Source: Ruminococcus sp.
Lineage (GTDB): Bacteria > Bacillota > Clostridia > Oscillospirales > Acutalibacteraceae
Length of the DNA: 64,000 bases
Assembly (NCBI GenBank): GCA_017404145.1
Contig: JAFRCW010000024.1
Span: forward strand, 1-64,000
Direction of reading: 5' to 3'
Numbering within the stretch: position 1 is the stretch's first letter; every line of letters starts with the position of its first letter. The notes under the pieces were generated by a model. It had not been told where the DNA came from. It saw nothing but the letters and a program-made list of their open reading frames with translations, and made no database searches. The position numbers were made by a program, and so were the translations under genes. Below, piece after piece: positions 18,501 to 27,001 of this stretch.

Positions 18501-19178
18501 GCGGATACGCTGGGTGTTAAAGCGGGCGATCGCGTAACTGTCAAGGCGAAAGAAATGACTGTCGGCGGTGTGACCGATCAGTGCGTCAACCGGGTGCAGT
18601 ATATCCCGATTGAGGAAGCAAAAGTCTTTGGAAAACCGGAGCTTTACAGCGTGCTGTGCCGCTTTGACGCGCAGCCGCGCCATCAGCTTCTCTCATATCT
18701 GACGGAGTGTGAGGGATACTTGTATTCCGTCTTCACCGAGTCGTTATTTGCATATAACAAGCAGCTTTATGCGACCTATGATCTTGCGGCGTGGATCCTG
18801 ATACTGTTCGCTGTTCTTGTCGGTTTTATCATTGTGTTCAATACCGCGATCACGAACCTTCAGGATAACAAGCGGGAGCTGTGCGTACTCAGAACACTCG
18901 GCTTTCAGCACAGAGAGATCTCAACAAGCAGATTCTCTCAGTCGCTGCTGCAGTTTGTTATAGCGGGCGTCATCGGATTGATCCCGGGAATCGCCTTAGC
19001 CAAATTCACTCTGCTCAAAATCAGTACGGCTACCGAGGAATTTGCCTATGCCGCCGGCGTTAAAGAGATGCTGCTTGTTTTGGCGATCGTGTTCCTGTAC
19101 ATAACAGCGAGCCATTTCTCGGCTATGCGCACGATGAAAAAATGGGATCATATCGTGGCTGTCAAGGATAGGGAATAA
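15510..19178 (+). CDS. ABC transporter permease (FtsX/MacB-like) with long extracellular coiled coil
   Basis: A 1222-residue permease with one N-terminal membrane helix, an extracellular region, and three-helix FtsX blocks near residues 710-830 and 1085-1215, giving a duplicated permease layout. Residues about 195-680 contain Lys/Glu/Leu-rich coiled-coil stretches (for example DLLDKKEKELNDAKELLKEK) broken by a globular part; the other extracellular region is MacB-like. Typical family members are 400-850 residues, so the insertion is the distinctive feature. With the adjacent ATPase it likely acts on the cell envelope, in peptide export, resistance or wall-hydrolase control. The cargo is unknown. 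Confidence 0.8.
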   Translation: MKMMLRAITKKYVKLLISVTLIASLGFSLAWGLSSGYASLAKSLNSYVTNYGYPDGYITTEVTSTADAEKVLAVDGIRDCDTRLCADTVMKTAAGDIYSVRVFSYSAGEEQSFYRWSDKEDVEDGILLEYHFAVSNNISAGDVVYFRVRGEYRAYVVEGIVSRPETLSAKISDNAWGINYDFGYVYAPSSLLQKEYEKDYAESKGQLDEKSDELSAEKTSALDLLDKKEKELNDAKELLKEKRKEYLDSKSAAEDIIAQLSDTKAELIASSNELTEKFSELSEAYDLAAETQAALKEQSEKLYEARAALEEIDAAVKKLEEAQNALNSESVRGLIQLLALLPKNTGMSVLLDNARILSDYLSRAEENGFSYDISKPLSVLDDAIKSFIDQTDADLSYLTSKEVKELIDHADAFSAQDERYSKLVSVLRRYSLSRVTDAESLRKTYQTTVSNLTLLSEQAKQPQVHLALKQFKSIGTDRSLKELLDKISDIRSELSILSGDKPIEQMTVGEVGEQYYKALTDTADLLRTLNESRQSIIAELGAYGVDESSLSDTIKELEDGIIAAGEAMTDLEEARIALSNGLDEINDGIAEIDSAVDRINRELSDGQSQLGSAEKEISQGETELAGAAKELKTFSDLEKELKNAYEKLEEGEGYDKLCNQFLIYMDENADADAVMENAVKALDSSGVKSSYTYEDSPVKKRIDSNLDPLSTLMSLLPAIFFVIVLIVVFLFMSMIIHQSRRDIGILMALGIGKGSIRTMFCMLGAGVALVGMIIGSGVGLLLRGYVGGYFERFFPLPEFSYSPDIGGFFLSAAATVAVCTSAALLGTVMISRVTPKEAMSRPVQPRLRIPVLLECLTRKLSPMLKFSITSLLRNKGRFLFSTICVAASVMLIFTSVSFIASKNYVITQTFDERIRYDCQMFFEDEPSEQVLDGLEKLDGVAGCESVLMYELTVSSDKASEKASVYAISPDNGMIGISDVSGAPLAVKPGEIIIERHLADTLGVKAGDRVTVKAKEMTVGGVTDQCVNRVQYIPIEEAKVFGKPELYSVLCRFDAQPRHQLLSYLTECEGYLYSVFTESLFAYNKQLYATYDLAAWILILFAVLVGFIIVFNTAITNLQDNKRELCVLRTLGFQHREISTSRFSQSLLQFVIAGVIGLIPGIALAKFTLLKISTATEEFAYAAGVKEMLLVLAIVFLYITASHFSAMRTMKKWDHIVAVKDRE

Positions 19179-19204
19179 CCTCATCAATATAGGATAAAAA
19201 TATC

Positions 19205-19238
19205 AGCGGGGATGGCAACAGCTTCATCCCCGCTTTTC
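19205..19238 (+). terminator. Terminator of the ABC transporter operon
   Basis: AGCGGGGATG (19205-19214) pairs with CATCCCCGCT (19225-19234), followed by TTTTC. It sits 27 bp after the permease stop codon. Confidence 0.8.
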
Positions 19239-19494
19239 GGTATTCAGTCGGAGATTATGTCATTTTTAAATCAACGAAAGCCTGTTGTTATTCGCCCTGC
19301 AGGGCGTCTGCGCCGAGCATTATATAATTTTCCTTTGCACCGGATGCAGATGCGGCGCTTTTGTACATACTGACCAAATATCGCGTAAAAAATTCTACCG
19401 TAAAATTTTAAAAGATATCGAAAGTGGAAGTGACAAACCGTCAATTTTTATTACAATAAGAACATTAAATGACAAAGCCTCGCAGAAACCTTGA

Positions 19495-19800
19495 TAAGAT
19501 ATCAGCGTTTCGGTAAGCCGAGGGCGTTTTGCCCTTGGCTCCCTCAGTCTCATCAGGCTCAGCAGGCGACTGAGCCTGATGAGACTGAGGGAGAGATAAC
19601 GATACTTTTCCTTTACAAAAAAACATATGGCGAGAAGCTGCTTGCGATGCTGCACCAAGGAAATACTCGCCACACATCGGAGAAAAAACAACGCTGCGTT
19701 ATCTCTCCCTCCGTCTTTTGCGGATGGATCCGCAAAATCCACCTCCCTCGTCAGAGGGAGGCAAGCAGAACGATAACATTCCAATCAATCATCAATGCCC
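19495..19800. repeat. Composite inverted-repeat region with a perfect 23-bp stem hairpin
   Basis: The core is a perfect hairpin with arms 19540-19562 and 19570-19592 and a 7-base loop. Around it, shorter facing sequences (GAGATAACG at about 19592 and CGTTATCTC at about 19696) suggest an inserted non-coding element. There is no T tract after the hairpin. No gene is supported between 19179 and 19833. Confidence 0.6.
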
Positions 19801-19833
19801 TTCACTTTTCACCAAGCCTAAGGAGGAACACAT

Positions 19834-20046
19834 TATGAAAGGGAGCTGGATATCCTGCGCGGGCTGACCGAGAGCCTCTCCAACGACGAGATCGCGGAGC
19901 GGCTGCATATCTCGCCCAACACCGTCAAGCGGCATATCCAGAACATCATGGAGAAAACAGGCTTTGAAAGCCGTCTGGAGCTGGCGATGAACGCAAAGTC
20001 CCTCGGCTTGGTCGTCAGTGAAACGGATCGCAAGCGTGACGCTTGA
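19834..20046 (+). pseudogene. LuxR/NarL-type helix-turn-helix fragment (frameshifted)
   Basis: AAGGAGG precedes ATG 19834, but that frame stops after ten codons. From 19840 the next frame reads RELDILRGLTESLSNDEIAE and continues through HISPNTVKRHIQNIMEKTGF, the complete C-terminal DNA-binding domain of LuxR/NarL regulators. One extra A in the ATGAAAGGG run would join the start to the domain (MKRELDIL). The receiver or sensor domain is absent in any case. It is either a decayed regulator or a standalone HTH with a one-base assembly error. Confidence 0.6.
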
Positions 20047-20074
20047 CCCAATTTATCTTTAATAAAAGTACCCA

Positions 20075-20224
20075 TGTCATCCTGAGCGGTTTTGCGGAGC
20101 AAAAATTTCCGAAAGGAAATAGTCGAAGGATCCCCTTCCTTGTCGCACCAACTGTCCCAATCCGGGAGATTCTTCAACTACATTGCTTCACAATGTTGCC
20201 CTTCGGGCACCGCTCAGAATGACA
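20075..20224. repeat. Interspersed repeat with TGTCATCCTGAGCGGT ends
   Basis: Facing ends, TGTCATCCTGAGCGGT at 20075-20090 and ACCGCTCAGAATGACA at 20209-20224, enclose a GAAGGATCC-containing body. This is a familiar type of intergenic repeat with no coding content. Confidence 0.65.
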
Positions 20225-20331
20225 GCGGTTTCAAGATGACAGCGGGAAAACGGCGCATCGTGAACGTCATCGAAAAAAACGTATAAAATCAGTGAATAAG
20301 CTGTATCAAATAAACCATAAGGAGGATTCTT

Positions 20332-23235
20332 ATGAAACGTACATTATCCCTGATCCTATCCCTGCTGATGGTATTGTCTCTGTTTTCAGGGCTGAGCGTC
20401 GGCGCGGGGGCACGCGTGTCCGACCTCGCCGGTACCGGCGCGGAGGCGGAAATCGCAGAGATCGCAGCCTCAGGTGACTCAAGCGGCACATGCGGTACCT
20501 GTACATATTATTTTACAGCCAAAACAGGCACGCTTACTTTCAGCGCACCTAACGGTGAAGGTATCATAAGCCTTCAAGAAGATAATAATGACACCTTTCG
20601 TGGTTTAAAAAAGTATACAAAAAAATTGATCATTGAAAACGGTGTGAAGCGTATTGAAGATAGCGCATTTTATGAATTTGATTGCATGGTTGAATTGTCG
20701 CTGCCCTCAAGTCTTGAGCATATCGGTACAGATGCATTTGAGAAATGTGGATCACTGCAGGAACTCGTGATACCCGGCAGTGTAAAAAGCTGGGGGAATA
20801 ATGCGTTTGGAGATTGTGACTCTTTGGTAAAAGTTACCGTTACACCCGGTGCCAGTTTGGGAAATCTTTGCTTTTATGGTTGTAACAACCTATCTATTGT
20901 CAGTCTGCCGGATGGCATGACAGAGATACCAGGTGGAGCTTTTTATGGGGCTACTAAATTATCAGAGATCACTATTCCCGCTACGGTTGAAGAAATAGGG
21001 GGTTCTGCTTTCTATGGATGTCATGCTCTTGAAACAGTAACTTTTCTTAAATCATCTTCCACCGGTAAACCCTCTATAAAATCGATTGAGTCATATGCTT
21101 TCAAACATTGTGAAAAGCTAAAAGATTTGGATTTTAGTGAAACGCAGCTGGAAAACGTAGGAGAAGCTGCATTTGAAAACTGCGACTCCATGTTAACTTT
21201 TTCTTTTCCTGAAACGATTCAGACGATAGACACTCATGCGGTTGGATATTATTCTGAATTTATAGAGAATCTAGGTACTCGTGATAGAAAAGTAGAAAAT
21301 TTTATTATCAAAGGTTATGAAACTACTGCGGCGCAAACATACGCCATCAAGAACGGTATCGCGTTCTATGCGTATTTATTAAATGCAGGATGTACGATTA
21401 CTGAGCCCACTGCGGGACAAAAGCCTGACAGCAATCCTGTTCCTCTTGACAGCAGCAAGTATTCGGTCAGCTTAGTCAGTTGGTATCTGAAGTCCGGTAA
21501 TACGACTGTTCCTTTCCCTGTCAGCAGTACATTTGAAGCAGAAAAAACATATATCGTTCGTGTGAGATTCAATGAAAACGGCGGAGCCTTTACGAATCAC
21601 ACGGGATTCACCATCAACGGAAAGACAGCGAAAAAAATCGATAATAATGTGTATGAGATCGTTTTTCAGCCTACACATGCGCCGATCTCCTCCGTCGCCG
21701 TCACCGACGTCATCGCTCCCATGCCCGGAGCCTTTGCGAACACGTGCTGCACGATTCCCTCAGACTGCGGCTACAGGACGCGGTATAACTACTATGACGG
21801 CGTAACTTGGTACACCGAGGAAGGCGATATCCTGAGTCATGGCGTAGACAAATTTGTCGGCGGCAAAAAATACACCGCCCAGATAGCGCTGACGGCGCTG
21901 GACGGCTATGTGTTCTCCGAGTCCGCGACCGGCACGATCAACGGCACAAACGCCCGTGTCCGCGTAGATAATCAGAGAAAAAACCTCTATGTGAACCTCA
22001 CCTTCACCTGCCCGAAAGTGATCACCGCCGCGGACTGCGCGGTCACCGATCCCGTCGCGGGTGAAAAGCCGAATGACACCGCCGTGTCGGGCGACAGCGG
22101 CAAATATTCCGCAGAGATCATCAACTGGTTCAAGGGCTCCGGCGACAGAGCAGTACAGATGGCTTCACGCGAGAGCTTTGAAGCCGGGAACACCTATTCC
22201 GTGCGCGTACGCTACACGGCACAGGACGGCTATGTCTTTGATGAGAATACCGTCTATACCGTCAACGGGCAGAGCACGACCTATCTGGGCAGAGGTGTCT
22301 ATGAGACGAGTTTCACCGTGATCAATCCGAATCAGCCGAAGCCTCTCGCATCCGTTTCCTGCACCGTAACCAAGCCGATCGCCGGACAAAAGCCGGATAA
22401 TACTGCCGTTCCCGCCGACAGTACGAAATATTTCGCGACGGTCGGCAGTTGGATCTACGGCACAGGGCGTACCGCACGCACGATGTCTGACGATGAAGAA
22501 TTTATCGAAGGCAAATCCTATCAGGTGCAAGTGAAATTCACGGCAAACAGAGGGTACTATCTAACCGATGATACCTTCTGTATCATCAACGGCAAGGCGG
22601 CAACCAAGGTCACCATCCGCGGTGAGGATTATTACGTCGTTACCTTTACGGCAGAGGCGGCAACGACCGCAATTTCCGAGTTTTCCGTAACCAATATCAT
22701 GGAGCCTGTCGCGGGACAATCGCCGTATTATTACGCGGCAGTACCCGCAGGAAAGGGGTATCTGGTAGATGAAGATTTCACCGACGGAACATGGGTGAAC
22801 GGCGTATTATGGCACAACGATACGGATAATAAGGATATGACCGAAAACGATACCTTCGAAGCAGACAAGCAATATACCGTCACGGTGCTTCTGGATTCTG
22901 CCGCCGGCTATTCCTTTGCTTCAAACGTCAGCGGCACTCTGAACGGTGAAAATGCTGAGGTGATCAGCTACGGAAACAGCTCGATCGGCGTTTACCGCAC
23001 CTTCACCTGTCAAACTATCGCCATCCTCGGGGATGTGGACGGCGACAGCGCGGTAACGATTATTGACGCGACCTATATCCAAAGGCACTTGGCAAGTATT
23101 CCGATTCCGTTTGTCCTCGATGAAGCTATCGCAGATACGGACGAGGACGGTCTTGTTTCGATCATGGACGTGACCTACATCCAGCGCTGGCTCGCTCACC
23201 TGAAATCCAACGACCATATCGGTCAGCCGATGTAA
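20332..23235 (+). CDS. Secreted BspA-type leucine-rich-repeat protein with dockerin
   Basis: A 967-residue protein; AAGGAGG precedes ATG 20332. A signal peptide is at about 1-25. Residues about 95-335 hold BspA-type leucine-rich repeats (IEDSAFYEFDCMVELSLPSS, IGTDAFEKCGSLQELVIPGS and so on). Three or four related beta-rich modules follow, beginning near 348, 560, 680 and 785 (each with a C.IT.P.AGQKP.. or similar opening and a FEAGNTY.VRV strand). A type I dockerin (DVDGDSAVTIIDATYIQRHL) closes the protein. It is likely a surface or cellulosome-type adhesion protein that binds host or polysaccharide ligands. No enzymatic motif is visible. Confidence 0.85.
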   Translation: MKRTLSLILSLLMVLSLFSGLSVGAGARVSDLAGTGAEAEIAEIAASGDSSGTCGTCTYYFTAKTGTLTFSAPNGEGIISLQEDNNDTFRGLKKYTKKLIIENGVKRIEDSAFYEFDCMVELSLPSSLEHIGTDAFEKCGSLQELVIPGSVKSWGNNAFGDCDSLVKVTVTPGASLGNLCFYGCNNLSIVSLPDGMTEIPGGAFYGATKLSEITIPATVEEIGGSAFYGCHALETVTFLKSSSTGKPSIKSIESYAFKHCEKLKDLDFSETQLENVGEAAFENCDSMLTFSFPETIQTIDTHAVGYYSEFIENLGTRDRKVENFIIKGYETTAAQTYAIKNGIAFYAYLLNAGCTITEPTAGQKPDSNPVPLDSSKYSVSLVSWYLKSGNTTVPFPVSSTFEAEKTYIVRVRFNENGGAFTNHTGFTINGKTAKKIDNNVYEIVFQPTHAPISSVAVTDVIAPMPGAFANTCCTIPSDCGYRTRYNYYDGVTWYTEEGDILSHGVDKFVGGKKYTAQIALTALDGYVFSESATGTINGTNARVRVDNQRKNLYVNLTFTCPKVITAADCAVTDPVAGEKPNDTAVSGDSGKYSAEIINWFKGSGDRAVQMASRESFEAGNTYSVRVRYTAQDGYVFDENTVYTVNGQSTTYLGRGVYETSFTVINPNQPKPLASVSCTVTKPIAGQKPDNTAVPADSTKYFATVGSWIYGTGRTARTMSDDEEFIEGKSYQVQVKFTANRGYYLTDDTFCIINGKAATKVTIRGEDYYVVTFTAEAATTAISEFSVTNIMEPVAGQSPYYYAAVPAGKGYLVDEDFTDGTWVNGVLWHNDTDNKDMTENDTFEADKQYTVTVLLDSAAGYSFASNVSGTLNGENAEVISYGNSSIGVYRTFTCQTIAILGDVDGDSAVTIIDATYIQRHLASIPIPFVLDEAIADTDEDGLVSIMDVTYIQRWLAHLKSNDHIGQPM

Positions 23236-23312
23236 TTTCAGTAATTCAAAACGAAACATATAAAAGCCTTATTTGCAACCTCTGTGTGAATAAGTGAATA
23301 ACGGTTCAAACT

Positions 23313-23345
23313 GGCAGAAGAAAATCGATTTTCTTCTGCCTTTTG
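23313..23345 (+). terminator. Terminator after the LRR-dockerin gene
   Basis: GGCAGAAGAAAA (23313-23324) and TTTTCTTCTGCC (23329-23340) form a 12-bp stem with loop TCGA, followed by TTTT. Confidence 0.8.
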
Positions 23346-23636
23346 GCGCTTACGGCAATTCGACGCATTGTGCGTCTTTATTTTTTGTGCGACAGGAAGT
23401 GACAGAATAATAAGAGAATAACTGTTATTATCCCTCTTTGTGAGGTATATAACAAAAACAGATAAGAAATACTCTGCTTTTGAGAGGAAAAACAGAGCTG
23501 AAAACAGAAAAAATGATTATATTTGCGCTGTGTGGCTTGATAGCTGCACAGCGCTTTTCTGTTCGACAAAAAAGGGCGTAAACAAGGTTGTTTATATTCC
23601 AAACAAGAGATGATAGCGCTGTATTTTTTTGCGGCT

Positions 23637-23878
23637 TTTTTGATGATAATTTGATGATGCTGAGTAAACATCCAGATGTTTATTTGATGCTTTTTTGATG
23701 ATCTAAACATTCATAGCATTCCTATTATTCCCACTAAATCCCACAAAAACCGAGTGTGGTTAGTTGCTCAGAAACCCAGTAAACAAGCCGCTTTTTGGAA
23801 TCTTAAAAAAACGAAATGGCTTAAACGCAGTGTTTAAGCCAAAAGAAAAACGCTAACTGCACACGGCAATTAGCGTTT
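23637..23878. other. Non-coding segment with TTGATGAT repeats and two hairpins, homologous to 61.86-62.06 kb
   Basis: This segment carries TTTTTTGATGAT/ATTTGATGATG repeats and a hairpin GGCTTAAAC-GCAGT-GTTTAAGCC (about 23817-23839) that reads as a terminator on the minus strand (then ATTTCGTTTTTTT). A second hairpin is AACGCTAA...TTAGCG (about 23851-23878). The TTGATGAT sequences and the first hairpin recur next to the tRNA-Trp fragment at 61.86-62.06 kb. An open frame at 23378-23710 has no start signal or family resemblance and is not called. Confidence 0.5.
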
Positions 23879-23909
23879 TAACTTGTGTCTTAACGCTAAT
23901 TATAGTGTC

Positions 23910-24040
23910 ATTGCAAATCGGGTTTCAGAGGATAGCATTTTTCAAAATGAGCATTGCATTTCAAAAATCAAGGATTGCATTTTGCAAGACGAGGATTGCA
24001 AATCTGAAAGAAGGATTGCAAAATTCAAAAAGGGTTTGCA
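23910..24040. repeat. Seven ATTGCA-type direct repeats at 20-22 bp spacing
   Basis: ATTGCA or close variants start at 23910, 23932 (ATAGCA), 23953, 23974, 23995, 24015 and 24035 (TTTGCA), giving steps of 22, 21, 21, 21, 20 and 20 bp. Flanks are partly conserved (AGGATTGCA, followed by A/T runs). The period equals two DNA helical turns and also seven codons. It lies just beyond the 3' end of the minus-strand operon. It may be an iteron or operator array, an arm-type recombination region, or a degenerate heptad-coding relic. Confidence 0.65.
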
Positions 24041-24070
24041 AACGTGTTGTCATGAGTTCATTTATATTGA

Positions 24071-24286
24071 TCATCTCACAAACGGTGCGGTGTACTCCGC
24101 GTTGATCTCGGCGATCTCTTTCTGTCCGTCGATATACGGCTGATAGAGCGCTTCGATCCTGCCGCCGCCTCGGTTGTCGCAGCCGGAACAGAACTCGCAC
24201 TCGGCGCCGCAGCTGCCCCACAAAGCCTTCCTCACGATTTCTTCGCGCTCCTCGCGTGTTGTGTCCTTGATCAGTATGGATTTCAT
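24071..24286 (-). CDS. Small Cys-rich protein of unknown function
   Basis: A 71-residue protein starting at ATG 24286 after CAGGAGG. The N-terminal part (IKDTTREEREEIVRKALWG) is followed by CGAECEFCSGCDN, four cysteines in C-X3-C-X2-C-X2-C spacing that could bind iron-sulfur or zinc. It then ends IEALYQPYIDGQKEIAEINA. Similar mini-proteins occur widely in gut Clostridia, often mislabelled as purine biosynthesis proteins. It overlaps the end of the ferredoxin-type membrane gene by 4 bp, so the two are probably translated together. The role is unknown. Confidence 0.7.
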   Translation of the reverse strand: MKSILIKDTTREEREEIVRKALWGSCGAECEFCSGCDNRGGGRIEALYQPYIDGQKEIAEINAEYTAPFVR

Positions 24287-24824
24287 ACCGTAACCTCCTG
24301 TTTGGCTGGTTGATGTATCAGCTTTTTTCTCAGGTTTCTCAGGTTGCCCGAGGTGTATCCCATCGGGCAGATGGTGCACCACTGGCGCGGAGTGAAGAGG
24401 ATCCCGTTGAGGATCGCCAGCACCGTCGCGATCTCCATAAATATCAGTATGGCGTTTCCGAGAGCAAATATACCCTGCGGAATCACAAGGATCAGCATCA
24501 CGATGAAGCTGCCCATCATCACTGCCCACACCAGCGGGCGGAACCACTTCTCTGAGTAGAGCTTAGGGCGTTTCAAGCCGAGATTGACATATTTGCCGAT
24601 CTTGCCGATAAGCGAACCGCGGGGACAGACGCGAGCGCAGTGCATCTTGCCGTAACCCGACAGCGCGATGATGATCGGCGTGAACATACAGATAAAACCG
24701 AACAGTCCGAGCGGCTTGTAGAAATTTGCTGCCGTCATCCATAGGATCGTGATGATCCATGACCAGTCTTGAATAGAGGGGATCCACTTTTCCCTCCGAC
24801 AGTGATACTTTTTCGTTTTTTCAT
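24283..24824 (-). CDS. 4Fe-4S-binding membrane protein (NapH/YccM-like), apparent one-base frameshift
   Basis: From residue about 25 onward the frame reads WIPSIQDWSWIITILW, then MHCARVCPRGSLIGKIG and QWCTICPMGYTSG, with at least three hydrophobic segments: a polyferredoxin-type membrane electron carrier. The only good start, ATG 24824, is one base out of frame. Adding one A to the five-A run at 24809-24813 (+ strand T) gives MKKRKKYHCRREKWIPS, a normal N-terminus. This is either an assembly error or a real frameshift. It probably passes electrons across or along the membrane; its partner is unknown. Confidence 0.65.
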
Positions 24825-24844
24825 ATCCTTTTCCCTTTTCATTC

Positions 24845-25609
24845 TCATTTGTGATCGAAGCGGCAGAGATCTTTGACGACCTCGCCCGCGATGATCAGCC
24901 CGACGACCGACGGCACAAATGCCGTGGAGCCGGGGATGTCCCTGCGATGGGTACATTTTCTTGCGGTATCCGGCGGGCAGATACAATGACTGCGGCAGCT
25001 GATGGACATATCCTCCAACGGGCGGATCGGCTTTTCTTTGGAATAGACCACCTTGAGCTTTTTGATACCGCGCCGCTTACACTCATAGCGCATAACGCGC
25101 GCGAGCGGACAAACCGATGTCTTGTACAGATCCGTCACCTCGAACGCCGTCGGGTCGACCTTATTGCCCGCGCCCATCGAGGAGATGATAGGAGCTCCCG
25201 ATTCTTTTGCGTTCACGACCAGTTCGAGCTTGCCCTTGACCGTGTCAATCGCGTCGACGATATAATCGTACTGCGTAAAGTCAAATTCATCCTTTGTTTC
25301 GGGCATATAAAACGTCTTGTAGGTGCGCACCTGACAGTCGGGGTTGATGTCGAGGATACGGCTCTCGGCAATATCTACCTTGAATTTTCCGACGGTACTG
25401 CGCGTCGCGAGGATCTGACGGTTGATGTTCGTCAGGCAGATCTTGTCGTCGTCGATTAGATCGAGCGCGCCGACGCCGGATCGTGCCAGCGCCTCAGCTG
25501 TATAACCGCCCACGCCGCCGATCCCGAAGATCGCGACTCTGGATGACGCGAGGACGTCCATTGCCTCTTTGCCGAAGATCAACTGTGTTCTGGAAAACTG
25601 ATTCAGCAT
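24845..25609 (-). CDS. tcdA: tRNA threonylcarbamoyladenosine dehydratase (TcdA/CsdL, ThiF superfamily)
   Basis: A 254-residue E1-like adenylating enzyme. The nucleotide-binding GIGGVGGYTAEALARSG is near residue 33, the LIDDDKICLTNINRQ motif follows, and a C-terminal CP-rich segment matches TcdA. TcdA uses ATP to convert t6A at position 37 of ANN-decoding tRNAs to its cyclic form. The start overlaps the end of patB by 7 bp, indicating coupling. Its place in a cysteine operon fits the dependence of CsdL-type proteins on sulfur-relay partners in some bacteria, but that link is inference. Confidence 0.9.
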   Translation of the reverse strand: MLNQFSRTQLIFGKEAMDVLASSRVAIFGIGGVGGYTAEALARSGVGALDLIDDDKICLTNINRQILATRSTVGKFKVDIAESRILDINPDCQVRTYKTFYMPETKDEFDFTQYDYIVDAIDTVKGKLELVVNAKESGAPIISSMGAGNKVDPTAFEVTDLYKTSVCPLARVMRYECKRRGIKKLKVVYSKEKPIRPLEDMSISCRSHCICPPDTARKCTHRRDIPGSTAFVPSVVGLIIAGEVVKDLCRFDHK

Positions 25610-26772
25610 GACCTTTCACCTGTGATCGTCTTACGTATTCTCTGAACCGCCTCTTGCAGGACACTGTGCGGGCAGGCGAAGTTCAGGCGCATGAAGCCCT
25701 CGCTGCTCTTTCCGAATGTGGAGCCCTTATGCAGGCGCACGCCGGATTCCAGCAGGAACCGGTTGTACAGCATATTGTCACAGAGTCCGAGCCTGCGGCA
25801 GTCGAGCCACGCGAGGTAAGTGCCCTGAGGTTGATTGACGCTGATCAAACTGTTCTCCGGGAACGCCTGTGAAAGGATCGCCCTGCTCTCGTCAAGATAG
25901 TTCAGCAGCGCGTCGAGCCATGTTTCGCCCTGTGTATAAACCGCCTTTGCCGCTGCGACAGCGAAGGTGTTGACGCCATAGCGGCAGTTCGCAATCATCT
26001 CTTTTTGTACCGCCCTGCGGATCGCGGGATCGGGGATGATGGCCTGTGACGCCTCAATAGAAGCGAGGTTGAACGTCTTGGTCGGCGCGACGCAGGTGAC
26101 GGTATTCGCCGCGACCTCTTCGGATAATGCCGCGACCGGGATATGCCTGTTCGGCGCAAAAACGAGGTCGGAATGGATATCGTCCGAAATAATCTTCACA
26201 CCGTTGTTCAGACAGATCTCTGCGAAGCGTTCCAGCTCATGACGCGTCCACACCCTGCCGACAGGATTGTGCGGAGAGCAGAACAGCACCGCCTTGACAT
26301 GATCCTTTTTGATCTTGCTTTCAAGATCGTCAAAGTCGATCGTGAAAAGCCCGTTAAGGTTGACTAAATCGGAGATGACGAGCTGACGGCGGTTATGCAG
26401 GATAACGCCCTTGAACGGATAGTAGACCGGCTCAAGGATCAACACCGTGTCGCCCTCGTCCGTCAGCGCGCGGATCGCGCAGGCGACGGAATACATCACC
26501 GCGGGAGAGGGCAAGATCCACTCGTCGAGTATCTCAAAGGAAAAGCGGCGGCTGTACCATGAGCGCACTGAGCAGAGGTATTCTTCATCCACGCTCTGAT
26601 AGCCGTAGATGCCTTTTGCGGCGACCGCATTGACCGCTGTTTCCACACACGGCGCGGTCTTGAAATCCATATCCGCCACCCACATCGGGATGACGCCGGT
26701 CGTGCCCCTGATCGGCTCATACTTGACGTCTCCCGGGGTGCGCCGGTCATAGATCGTATCAAAATCAAACAT
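25603..26772 (-). CDS. patB: PLP-dependent C-S lyase, PatB/MalY family
   Basis: A 389-residue protein; the start at ATG 26772 is set by AGAGGAG upstream and by the family start MFDFDTIYDRR. Fold type I aminotransferase-like features are visible: MWVADMDF, CSPHNPVGRVW, SDDIHSDLVF and the PLP lysine in APTKTFNLASIEAS. PatB/MalY enzymes cleave cystathionine or cysteine S-conjugates to homocysteine or thiol, pyruvate and ammonia. Within this operon it would serve transsulfuration or sulfur salvage. Substrate choice between cystathionine and cysteine cannot be read from sequence. Confidence 0.9.
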   Translation of the reverse strand: MFDFDTIYDRRTPGDVKYEPIRGTTGVIPMWVADMDFKTAPCVETAVNAVAAKGIYGYQSVDEEYLCSVRSWYSRRFSFEILDEWILPSPAVMYSVACAIRALTDEGDTVLILEPVYYPFKGVILHNRRQLVISDLVNLNGLFTIDFDDLESKIKKDHVKAVLFCSPHNPVGRVWTRHELERFAEICLNNGVKIISDDIHSDLVFAPNRHIPVAALSEEVAANTVTCVAPTKTFNLASIEASQAIIPDPAIRRAVQKEMIANCRYGVNTFAVAAAKAVYTQGETWLDALLNYLDESRAILSQAFPENSLISVNQPQGTYLAWLDCRRLGLCDNMLYNRFLLESGVRLHKGSTFGKSSEGFMRLNFACPHSVLQEAVQRIRKTITGERSC

Positions 26773-26781
26773 AATATTTTC

Positions 26782-26827
26782 TCCTCTTTGTGGGATTGCC
26801 ACGGGGCATTGCCCCTCGCGATGACAG
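26782..26827. repeat. Half-copy of the GTCATTGCGAGG-type repeat
   Basis: CTCTTTGTGGGATTGCC to CCCCTCGCGATGACAG matches the right arm of the repeat at 242-350. It sits immediately upstream of patB. Confidence 0.5.
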
Positions 26828-26835
26828 AGAATCCT

Positions 26836-27001
26836 AAGGCAATACCGCACAATTTGATGCACGCGTCTTGCCGGCTAATTGTTTCGCCATATTGCCCAAA
26901 AATCAGCACCCATACGTCAGTATGCGAACTGATTATTTGTCCAATCTGACGAAAAATATATCTCGACAATCCGCATACCCAAATTATGCGGTATTGCCCT
27001 A
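26836..27001. mobile_element. MITE-like element, AAGGCAATACCGCA family (copy 2), supplying the cysE stop codon
   Basis: Terminal inverted repeats (AAGGCAATACCGCACAATTT at 26836-26855; AAATTATGCGGTATTGCCCT at 26981-27000) enclose a non-coding body with a small CATACGTCAGTATG hairpin. The outer TAG of its right end is the in-frame stop codon of the cysE coding sequence on the minus strand, so the element borders or has trimmed that gene. Confidence 0.65.

Noticed and set aside
23378..23710. 110-codon minus-strand open frame
   Set aside because: No ribosome site, atypical composition (His/Ser/Gln/Cys-rich) and it crosses repeat-like non-coding DNA.
23910..24040. Regular 21-bp repeats considered as a CRISPR array
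   Set aside because: The conserved unit is only 6-9 bases, the period is too short for repeat plus spacer, and no cas gene is present.
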